Shown piece by piece: positions 49,772-58,050 of a stretch of DNA of 64,000 bases (within the stretch, counting starts at the first letter, position 1; every line of letters begins with the position of its first letter). This DNA comes from Parietichytrium sp. I65-24A (Eukaryota; Sar; Bigyra; Thraustochytrida; Thraustochytriidae). The position numbers and the translations under genes are program-made. The stretch is taken from the NCBI GenBank assembly GCA_012862575.1, contig BLSF01000089.1, positions 62,001 to 126,000 of the forward strand, read 5' to 3'. The notes beneath the pieces are model-generated. The model was not told where the DNA came from. It ran no database searches and worked only from the letters and a program-made list of their open reading frames with translations.

Positions 49772-51507
49772 GGCAAACAACGCGGTGCTGCCAAGCAAGG
49801 GAGCACGAAGACGTGAAAACCTCGCATCGGGTGCGAGAGCTTTTCGAACGCAAGGAGTTACCGGTACATCCGTGCCCGTTTCCGGTTCTCGTCGAGAGTC
49901 GTTGCAATGTATATGTACTGGCGAGCCAGCGTCTTGAAACGCGCCGCAAAACGATCTAAATTCCGTTCGCGCTGAGTTTGTCGTTTCCATCAAGAGCAAA
50001 GTCACAGTCACCGCATCACGACACATGCTGCTGCGCTTTGTCTGTGTTTGTTTGAAGTACTCTGGTTGGTCGATGATGATGATGCACAAGTCACCGAAGA
50101 AGTACGATTTCCCACCTCCCGCTTTCAAGCTGTGGCAAGTCATCTGGCACCGTTCGCAGTTGCTTCACTGTCCAACGTTTTTTTCAAAAGTTCTTTTTCT
50201 TTTTCAGCCTTCCAAAGCTGTTTGATGAATTGTAAAATGGTTTTTGGTGCATGGGAAAGAGTAAAAGTTGTGAAAGTTGATGTGAAAAAATGAAAAAGAT
50301 AAAATTAGGAAAAAGGGTTCGAAAATTCAAAGGAATTGTCCCCGAAATTCGATCCATAGTTCTCTATCCTTTCTTGCTAGTGGCTCGCTAGAGTATATTT
50401 CCTAGCTTGTAATAGGAAAGACTATCGATCGCAATCGAGTAACGGAAGATAAGAGTCGGTTATAATCTAGCGTATAACCTATCCGTTGTGTTATAATCAT
50501 ACTACTACAGTACTAGTAGCTGCCCCTGAACACTTTCCTGTGTCCTTCACCACCTAGTCCTATATAGTCCATCCGGTAGATGAATTGTACATGCTAAGGG
50601 CTACTATTCAGGTTCATACCAGCGTCTACGAGCAAAATGCTCGAGCGAAATATTCTTACCATATACGCTGGGAAGGGCTATGCGCCAATTTTTTCCGCGT
50701 GTGTTCTAACAGTAAATTGTGCTACTGCATTCATCCATCCATGAAATCCATGATGATGATCGCGTTCGACCCACCAGCTAGTACTAGATACCGTTTACCT
50801 TAAGAGAGGCAGCGATTTCAAGTGTCGAGAGTGGGAAGATCTGAACTGAAAAGACTCTTTGAAAGCGTTAAAAAACGTCAACGATAACGAAGAAATCATT
50901 GATGCTTCGGAAGGGAACAGCAAAATATGATATCGTTTTTTACTCTTTTGAAGTCCCAAAAGAACGGAACTTCATAACAAAAGACAAATGTATCCAAACG
51001 AAAAACACTGGAAATGCTATTTGGGTACACTGGCCCAACAACTAGCCTCTTATCACATGCCTTAATCATTACTACCCACCGTCCCCTCACCAGCCTCGTT
51101 ACTGTTGCCACTATTCTCACTCTTCTATGAAGTATATACTAAAACCCGTAAAGCGCATACAAGTACACCTGCCGTCGATCTGTGTACGAAACCCCTATTG
51201 TAAACCATACCATCTCACTATCGGAATTCGGCATGGACAAACCATTAGTAACTCTTACGTGTACATACACCTCACCTGCCTCGCCTCCGTTGCGAGCAAA
51301 ACACGCAGTCCTACCATTTACCCTATACACCCCTATCCGTCGCGTGAAGGCCTAGCCGCACATCTACCGCTTTGCGTGAGACTCGGAACGAGGATGGGTA
51401 AGAGAAGTTTCGCGAGGGCTATGGTAGGCGCACGGGTAGGCGGAAGGGTAAGACCGTGAAGAGGTGAGATGGATGTGAGGGAAATGAGAGCAAATATGTG
51501 TGAGAGA

Positions 51508-51700
51508 TATGTGAGAGAGAGAGAGATCACTGACAGTCGGTCATTCGACAGAGAGGAAAACAGAGAGAGAGAGAGAGAGTGGCAGATAGTCAATCAACGC
51601 TCGCGTGTTGTCCGTGCACGTCGCGACATTGCCCAATTGCTCTCACTGTCAATTGTCAATTGTTCAATTGTCAATTGTCAATTGATCAGTTGATCAGTGA
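51508..51700. repeat. GA runs and TCAATTG repeats before the TIPE-RGS gene
   Basis: Two GA-dinucleotide runs (51508 and 51557) are followed by about five TCAATTG or GTCAATT units at 51645-51690 and GATCAGTT units. They lie 240-430 bp upstream of the start codon. Confidence 0.8.
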
Positions 51701-51937
51701 ATTGATTGGTTTGGTAGATCAGATCGTTCATTGGCTCATTCGGTCGTTCGTTCATTCTTGCGTTCGTACACTCCATACATTTGAGCACTCCGTCGTTCGT
51801 GCGTGGGAACTTGGGAACTTGGGAGCGTGGATATAGATAGTGGAGGCAAGCTTGCACGTGATCTCGCCGATTCGCTTGGTCGTTGGTAAGCGCTGTGTGG
51901 ATACTGTGCTGTGAAAGTCGTTTGCAAAGGGAGAATC

Positions 51938-53098
51938 ATGATGGAGGAAGAAAAGTCCGAAAAGAAGAAGCAGGGAATGGCGTTCAGTGCCAAGAAGAAG
52001 ATGGCGTCCAAGATTGGAGAAAGCAAGCTGGGACGATCGGCGCTGATCAAGCTGATGGGCCAGGAAGGAGATGCCATCGTTGGGGCACTGAAAAGCGCAG
52101 TCACCACTTACAAGGATAAGCCGACCGCCAAGGAGCTGAAGAAGGACCTGATGAAGTGGGTGCTCAAGGCTTCGCTTCTCTTGCAAAACAAGAGTCTCAC
52201 CGCGGAGAACATGCAGCCACTCCGCAGGCCGGTGCAAATCTGCTGCGAGAGGATGGTGGAGACCTGCGACAAGCACGAGGCAGGCTCGAGGAACGTGAAC
52301 AAGATATCGGAGGAGATGAACCTCATCGCGCCAAAGCTGCGCGAGATCCTGGAGCCGCACTCGCAGGACAAGAACGTGGACAAGGTGGAGAAGCTTGTAC
52401 GATACTATTCCGATGTCAACTTCCTGAACAAATTATTCAATGACAAAGCTTATGCTGCAGAGCTTAAGATCATCATTGACTCTCTGCGCACTGTGCTTTT
52501 GCCGCTCCCAAGCGCGCTGAATGACGAAGAGTCCATCCGTAACGCCACAGAGCGCGCGAAAATTATCAAGACGGAGCTTGATCACCCAGACTTCTCCCTC
52601 TGCATATGCAAGGAGCATCCGCAAATGTCTCTTCGGTTCGCCAACCACCTCGACAGCTTGCAGGACCCCAAGCTCGGAGCGGCCCTCCGTTTCTTGATTT
52701 TTGAGAAAGACTTTGCGCAAATCACTGCTCCTAATCTACGCGCCTCTCGTGCCAAAATTATGTGCCAAAAGTTTCTTGGCTACGAGAACTCTGACAGCGC
52801 GACTGCCAACGGCTCCACCATCATTGGTATGGAGAAAGCAAAGATGGACACCATCCACGATGCCATCGACAATCAGAAGCTGGGTAAGAACGCTTTCGCG
52901 GACATCCGCTCGGACGTCACCAACATGCTTCAACAACCATTCGGAACCTTTCTCGCGTCTCCAGTGTTTTTGAACTACAAGAAGGAGCTGGCCCAAGAAT
53001 TGGCGGATCTGGAAGATCTTTACGGCAACCGCTTGACTGCCAACATGTCTCCTCCACAAACACCAAACCCTTCTACGTCTGGCAGCGCGGAAGGCTGA
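51938..53098 (+). CDS. TNFAIP8-like (TIPE) domain fused to RGS domain
   Basis: The frame encodes 386 residues from the first ATG (51938), with a second ATG directly after; the longer frame begins at GTG. Residues about 16-190 resemble the TNFAIP8/TIPE fold: FSAKKKMASKIGESKLG, the KKDLMKWVLKASLLLQN helix, and RYYSDVNFLNKLFND match FNSKNLAVQAQKK, KNLIKxxxKLxxLxRN and DHFSDCEFLAALYN of animal proteins. TIPE proteins carry phosphoinositides in a hydrophobic cavity. Residues about 226-352 look like an RGS domain (RFLIFEKDFAQI, QKFLGYEN, AFADIRSDVTNMLQ, FGTFLASPVFLNYKK), which speeds GTP hydrolysis on G-alpha subunits. The tail is a Ser/Pro/Thr stretch. The fusion suggests lipid-guided G-protein control, as inference. 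Confidence 0.8.
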   Translation: MMEEEKSEKKKQGMAFSAKKKMASKIGESKLGRSALIKLMGQEGDAIVGALKSAVTTYKDKPTAKELKKDLMKWVLKASLLLQNKSLTAENMQPLRRPVQICCERMVETCDKHEAGSRNVNKISEEMNLIAPKLREILEPHSQDKNVDKVEKLVRYYSDVNFLNKLFNDKAYAAELKIIIDSLRTVLLPLPSALNDEESIRNATERAKIIKTELDHPDFSLCICKEHPQMSLRFANHLDSLQDPKLGAALRFLIFEKDFAQITAPNLRASRAKIMCQKFLGYENSDSATANGSTIIGMEKAKMDTIHDAIDNQKLGKNAFADIRSDVTNMLQQPFGTFLASPVFLNYKKELAQELADLEDLYGNRLTANMSPPQTPNPSTSGSAEG

Positions 53099-53440
53099 AG
53101 AAGCGCACTGACCTCTTGAGGTTGCCATGCCCCCTTTCTGCGGCAACGGAAAACAGGATCGAAAGCCTCGTCTTTTCGACGAGGCAAGAATGCACATACA
53201 CATACACGTTGTACGAGCTCGTACTACATTCACAGCTCAGAATAGAACATGCTTTTTGAACGTAAGAAAACTGAGCATCAATTGCCCTTTCAACAAGATT
53301 AAATCTTTGTATTTAAAATTAGGCTTTCCCGCCCGCCTCACTTTAGCTTGCGGGTGAAACGGGGTGGTCTTACAGATTTTTGGAGGAGAACTAATGACGT
53401 CGTTCATTCATGTTGCAAGGTTTCCATGTTGTCTACAGTG
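53099..53440. other. Convergent spacer
   Basis: About 340 bp between the stops of TIPE-RGS and the RING membrane protein. Nothing beyond likely 3' ends is seen. Confidence 0.5.
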
Positions 53441-54373
53441 TCAAAGAGGAGGGAAAAGGCGAGGAGCTACAGCCATTAGGACGACTATATCTGGACGCTC
53501 AAAAACACCCCACAGAACGCTCAGCAAAGGCAGTGAGTTTGTAGGATCCGTTCCCCATCTCACGCCGAACACAGCCGACGTTGCGAGATTTACTGATATA
53601 CAGACTCCAATGTGGACGATGCGATTGTATGGCATCGAGTAGCTTATGAATTCCTGGCCGCCTGGTTCTTGGCTCCGTTGGTACAGCACGCTTGACAGAA
53701 ACGTGCAGGCAACGTAGATTCCCAGAGTCGCAAACAAGAAAACCCACTCGAGATCGAGCACCAAAGCGCTCAAACGTACAGCTACGGGAAGAGAGCCAAG
53801 TCCCAAAAGCGCGTGCACTACAGGTGAAAACGTCGAGCAACCCGAAACCTTTTCCGCGCAAGCACTGAAGAGAACACCAACGCCAATGAAAGCCGTCAAA
53901 ACTCCAAGGGAGATGAGAACACAAAGAGCCTCCAAGCGCACAATATTGAATCCGATGAACCAGCTGTCGTCCTCCATGAGTTGGCCGAATCCCAAATCAA
54001 GAACCGCAGCAATACACAGCGGGGGCACGAGTAGCAAGTAGCCTACCACAACCACAGCTCGCGCGATGAGACTTATTTTCTCTGTGCACGTTTTTGCCTC
54101 GCCAGTTTCACCTTTGACTCGGAACTCTTCCCACATCTCATTCAGCCTGCTCTTCACGAAGAATGGTAGATATTCCCGGAATTGTCGCCCTCTACTAATC
54201 ACACGATTGCACGCAGGGCAGGCATTCTGCTCGAGTGCAATTTGCCGACACTGCTCGCTCTGGCAACACACGACGTGGCCGCAACTTGCGAGCGACCTGG
54301 AAGCCGTCTCGTAGTTGCAGATCATGCAGGCCCTTCGAGTCCTGGGCAGAACGCTGCCGAGCGAGGCAGCCAT
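53441..54373 (-). CDS. RING-type zinc finger protein with multiple membrane segments
   Basis: The frame encodes 310 residues from the ATG at 54373 (GAG-ATG-G); the frame is open 43 codons further but without ATG. A RING-like finger occupies residues 16-55: C16MIC19, C31GH33 followed by C36/C37 and C42, then C52PAC55. The spacing around the third cysteine pair is wider than the classical C3HC4. About five hydrophobic stretches follow (ARAVVVVGYLLLVPPLCIAAVL, LCVLISLGVLTAFIGVGVLF, VVHALLGLGSLPVAVRLSALVL, WVFLFATLGIYVACTFLSSVLY, IVHIGVCISVNLATSAVFGV). The plan, RING at the N-terminus and membrane helices behind, fits a membrane-anchored ubiquitin ligase of endomembranes. Activity is inferred, not shown. 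It converges with the TIPE-RGS gene. Confidence 0.78.
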   Translation of the reverse strand: MAASLGSVLPRTRRACMICNYETASRSLASCGHVVCCQSEQCRQIALEQNACPACNRVISRGRQFREYLPFFVKSRLNEMWEEFRVKGETGEAKTCTEKISLIARAVVVVGYLLLVPPLCIAAVLDLGFGQLMEDDSWFIGFNIVRLEALCVLISLGVLTAFIGVGVLFSACAEKVSGCSTFSPVVHALLGLGSLPVAVRLSALVLDLEWVFLFATLGIYVACTFLSSVLYQRSQEPGGQEFISYSMPYNRIVHIGVCISVNLATSAVFGVRWGTDPTNSLPLLSVLWGVFERPDIVVLMAVAPRLFPPL

Positions 54374-55504
54374 CTCTTCGTTCAACCGCCTTGGCCCGAT
54401 CCCGTCAGCCCATGCCAAGGCATCAGCTTCGAAGCACTTTCGCCCACACTTGGCATCAACAGGTTGGTTTGGGCTGGGTTGGATTCTCGACCTCGACTGC
54501 AATCTCCAATTCTTCCAAATGTTCCAGCCTGCCTACTCTTCTTGTACTCACTCTTTGTAGACCAGTGTACGTGTACATGCGTTGCACGTGGGCTCGTGAG
54601 CTCGACCTAAACTGACAGTGTAAACTCTGTAAACAATGTAAACGCAAACACCCAACGCTGGATGCGCACACCTTTGGCCATTCAATCTATCTATCTCAAT
54701 CAATACACAAGGCACAGTCACCATGATTACGCGGTCCCTACCGTCTCCGTCGTGAGGTATTAGTATCAAAGCTGTACAGACACTTTTCAGTTGGGTGGGT
54801 ATAGCTCTTTCATCATGAAATGCGAAGAAACGCCGTGTAATTTCGTGTAACTTGTTGGTCAAGTGGCGAGTTCATGTGATGGTGCAGAGTCTGTGTGAGT
54901 TTAGTGTGAAATTGGGAGTAATGCGTTTCGAGAGGAGCTCACCAGCCAGTGCCACAGTGGGCAAGGTCGCTGAGGCACTGCGACAGTGTCATACGCACAG
55001 TACAGTCTGTCGAGTGACTGAGTGATGATAGACCTGCGCAAGAATGGATGGATGGTTGGATGAATGGATGGTATTAGTAACTTTTCAAAGGCATTGTGTA
55101 TCCGTGAGCTCCTGTGAAAGTGTAATTCGCCCCTGGCGAGTCAAGCCTTTCTTCTGTTCTGAATTTAAGTGTTATCGAAACCCGTCGATGAGAAGGAGTG
55201 GTGGCCACGTTGACAGAAATTTCTCCACACCAAAAGTCAGATGAGAAAATTTGACTGCAAAAAACATTCATCACCCGTCATTTTGATTTGATATTACTTT
55301 GGCCGTTGTGAACACATAGAGAGAGAATACCGGTGGGTACCAAATCAGAGCCTTAAAGTTTCTGTTTTTCGGTCAATGCAGCAAAGATTTTTTATTACAC
55401 AAAAAAGTGCCGCTACAGGTAGCCTTGGACTGGAGGGTTCCGACTGTCCTGACAGGGCATGTCTAATTACAACATGCGTCACAAATTTAGGCAGGTGAAT
55501 CGAT
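54374..55504. other. Spacer between RING and CCCH genes
   Basis: About 1.1 kb between same-strand genes. ATGGATGGTTGGATGAATGG repeats occur near 55043-55068. No gene is seen. Confidence 0.5.
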
Positions 55505-56821
55505 CTACGAGCTCTGCTGGTCGGCACTCAGACATTCGCCGGCAGGATGCGTTCCCGCGTGCCTGTATAGGACAATATTCCTGCCTTCAAAATCGAGAAC
55601 CTTCTTCTTGATTGAAGGATGCTTCTCGAGCAAGTAGTTCACAAACTGGTCATAGCTCCTCACACTCGTGCCATCCTTTAGTTTTCGTTTGGTGAACAGA
55701 TTTCCATACACACAGCAAGGGACCACCGCAAACGGTTTGTCCAGCCCCAGCGCGAGGTCGACCAGACACTCTGTGGCTTGATCCGGGTGCATCCCAATTG
55801 CGAACGAAAAATCTCTCATCCGGCGGAATATGTCGTCAACGTCTGTACATGAAACGATAATACTTTTCGCAAGTTCCTCCATCCGAAGCTTCTCTTCTTG
55901 CTTGGCGCTAGCCTCGTCAGTTTCTTGCTTGCCGCGCTCCTCGTCAGGCGTAGCTGCTTGATCAACATCACCACTACCTTGAGCGCTGTGTTCCAAATCA
56001 GAGCTTTTCTCAGTATTAACGGGCTCAGCTGCGTCTTGGGTCTCGCGTTTTTTTAGGCCCTTTCGAGACCAAGCAAGGTCCTTGGCTCGATCAAGAAGGG
56101 CATCCATACTTGCCTGCTCCATTTCTCCTCCCGAGCATAAAGTCTCGATAAGATCGTCGGTGACAAACAGCCCAACATGATGTACCATACGTAGATCGTC
56201 TTGCGGCGCTCGGTCTACGTATCTGCTCATGACGATGTTGCGATGGAACATGCCCAAGCGAAATTTGCGCACGCTCGAATAGAGGTACGGGATCCGAGGG
56301 TCCACAACAGTGGTCTCGATTCCGCACAAGTTACTGAGCTCAAAGCCAATCTGGCCTTGCCCGCCAGCGATGTCTAGGACGCCCGACCCTGAGTGCAACA
56401 AATCAAAGCCAAACTCCTCGATGACAAAATTGATCAAAATCCATGCTCGATTCGTCTTGCGCACCACTCGCCTGCGGCCGCCCCACGTCCGCCTTTCGCT
56501 CTGCTCCGAATCGGCCCCTTTTAGCTCGGGCGGGTGCAGAAATTGGCACTTGTCACCAAACATGCATCTTCCCTTCATTCGCCAGTGCTTGCACGGCTTG
56601 TCTGTTCCTGCAGGTGCTTCATTCGCCATGCCAAACTTCTCGGCGCATTCCATGTGCACCCAAATCCTCGAACCCCCGCTGGCGCTCGGCTGCATTTCCA
56701 CCACGGCAATCTCCTTTACCTTTTCGCGCTCCAGCGGGAGCACTCTGTGCCCAAAGTCGCAAACATTCCCGCACAAAGGGCACCAACTTTTCGTGTTGGC
56801 CACGAAACCTATCACACTCAT
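55505..56821 (-). CDS. CCCH zinc finger - SAM-dependent methyltransferase protein
   Basis: The frame encodes 438 residues with a GAA-ATG start. The N-terminus has a CPLCGNVCDFGH cluster (14-25) and then one CCCH finger C-x8-C-x5-C-x3-H (Cys77, Cys86, Cys92, His96), which usually binds RNA. Residues 148-175 (VLDIAGGQGQIGFELS and TTVVDPR) form the SAM-binding motif I and the acidic strand 2 end of a Rossmann methyltransferase. The C-terminal half contains GMHPDQATECLVDLAL and VVPCCVY, which recall the G-x-H...A-T...L-A-L and P-C-C-x signatures of TRM13-like RNA methyltransferases. A 70-residue acidic, low-complexity insert (about 245-310) splits the domain. RNA methylation is likely; the target RNA is unknown. 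Confidence 0.8.
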   Translation of the reverse strand: MSVIGFVANTKSWCPLCGNVCDFGHRVLPLEREKVKEIAVVEMQPSASGGSRIWVHMECAEKFGMANEAPAGTDKPCKHWRMKGRCMFGDKCQFLHPPELKGADSEQSERRTWGGRRRVVRKTNRAWILINFVIEEFGFDLLHSGSGVLDIAGGQGQIGFELSNLCGIETTVVDPRIPYLYSSVRKFRLGMFHRNIVMSRYVDRAPQDDLRMVHHVGLFVTDDLIETLCSGGEMEQASMDALLDRAKDLAWSRKGLKKRETQDAAEPVNTEKSSDLEHSAQGSGDVDQAATPDEERGKQETDEASAKQEEKLRMEELAKSIIVSCTDVDDIFRRMRDFSFAIGMHPDQATECLVDLALGLDKPFAVVPCCVYGNLFTKRKLKDGTSVRSYDQFVNYLLEKHPSIKKKVLDFEGRNIVLYRHAGTHPAGECLSADQQSS

Positions 56822-57329
56822 TTCACCACAACTCTGTCAATTTAAGCGCAATTTGCACCGTTCTTTCACGCAAGCATTCCTCGTGACACCGACTTCAATC
56901 TCGTGTTCCCACAGTTCGCCGCGGATCTCTTACTGTTTCCGCGTACCTCGCGTACGCTCGCCACTTCACTTTCGCACTTTTGACTATGCACATCTCTGCA
57001 CTCATTTAGCTCATTACATCTCATTACTCTTCTCCACCTCCACATACATTTCACAACCAACCACAGACTACCGATTTCGCGTAGAAACGCATATCATTGC
57101 CCCACTAAGTGCGTTAGAGCATTTGGGTAGTATAGGTAAGGCTCTGTGAAGGCGAACTTTTGCGTCACGAAGACGTCTGTGTGACGCGAACCGTCCACCC
57201 CTTGTCTAGCGTAACGGTCTTCTGAAATATTGAAATCTTCTGAATTCTGAATGAATGCATTGTGGACCAATGCAATGTTCTACTAGTAACAGTTGAAAGC
57301 GTTTGACCAGAGTTGCGTGCAATCACTCA

Positions 57330-57380
57330 CTCCCTCACTTACTCACTCACTCACTCACTCATTCATTCATTCATTCATTT
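57330..57380. repeat. CACT / CATT tetranucleotide run
   Basis: ACTC units pass into ATTC units over about 50 bp. Confidence 0.85.
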
Positions 57381-57454
57381 TCACTCATTTCATTCACTCA
57401 CGTGTGCCAATTCTCTCTGGCGACTCTCGCAACATCAGTCACGAGCAAGCGTCT

Positions 57455-57628
57455 GTCTCACTGTCATTGTCATTGTCATCGCCATAGTCACTGTCATTGC
57501 CACTGTCATTGTCATTGTCATTGTCACTGTTGTTGTCATTGTCACTGCCATTGCCATTGACTTTGTCATTGTCATTGACTTTGTCATTAACTTTGTCATT
57601 GTCATCGCCATTGCCATTGTCACTGAGG
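57455..57628. repeat. TGTCAT-type hexanucleotide array
   Basis: About 170 bp of TGTCAT/TGTCAC/TGCCAT hexamers, mostly in register, form the longest such array in the window. Open frames through it encode only dipeptide or hexamer repeats and are not taken as genes. Confidence 0.9.
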
Positions 57629-57823
57629 TTGCTTGTGTCTAGTCGTCGCTGTCGTGAGTGGATCGAACGAGCTCTCGCGGTGTGAGACCTTCAAAAGGTC
57701 GGCGGGTGACTTTGGAGAAGGAGTATCGGCAATACCGGCAAGGCAATCGTTCGAATCGAGTCACTGTGGGTGACACTGGCGGCGTCGAGGGACTGGGAAA
57801 AGTGCGGCTATTCGACCGGCCTG

Positions 57824-57855
57824 CGAGTTGTTGTTGTTGTTGTTGTTGTTGTTGT
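57824..57855. repeat. (GTT)n triplet run
   Basis: About ten GTT triplets run uninterrupted about 200 bp before the kinesin ATG. Confidence 0.9.
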
Positions 57856-58050
57856 CCATTTGCTGCGCAGAATCTTGGGCAAAAGCAGGGCAGATCGGTG
57901 GGACACCCATAACGCGAATGCGAGTAGATTGTAGCTGAAACGTCCAACTCTCGGTGCTTGGTGGTCATGCGAAACCGCTGGTAAAAAAGAAATTGGGCAG
58001 CACGGGGCGAGCTCTCCCGGTTTAAAGCGAGCGAGAGCTGTCTCGCGAGA

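Larger units (their letters stand above)
47434..51937. other. 4.5-kb head-to-head intergenic region
   Basis: No gene is accepted. Its open frames are short and low-complexity. It contains GA runs (47740), two GAATTCT arrays (48818, 48998), a GCCATCAGT triplication (49738), a minus-strand TATAAAAG at about 48941, and GA and TCAATTG runs near 51508-51700. An AT-rich stretch at about 50300-51100 differs from its surroundings and shows nothing recognisable. Confidence 0.5.
56822..58050. other. Head-to-head spacer, CCCH / kinesin
   Basis: About 1.2 kb. Simple repeats cover much of 57330-57855 (listed separately). No gene is seen. Confidence 0.55.

Noticed and set aside
50585-50803. Chromodomain-like YHIRWEG in a 72-codon frame
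   Set aside because: Seven residues only; no aromatic cage or helix follows.
57303-57685. Several overlapping open frames with HCHCHC or IVIVIV repeats
   Set aside because: They are translations of the TGTCAT array in different frames.
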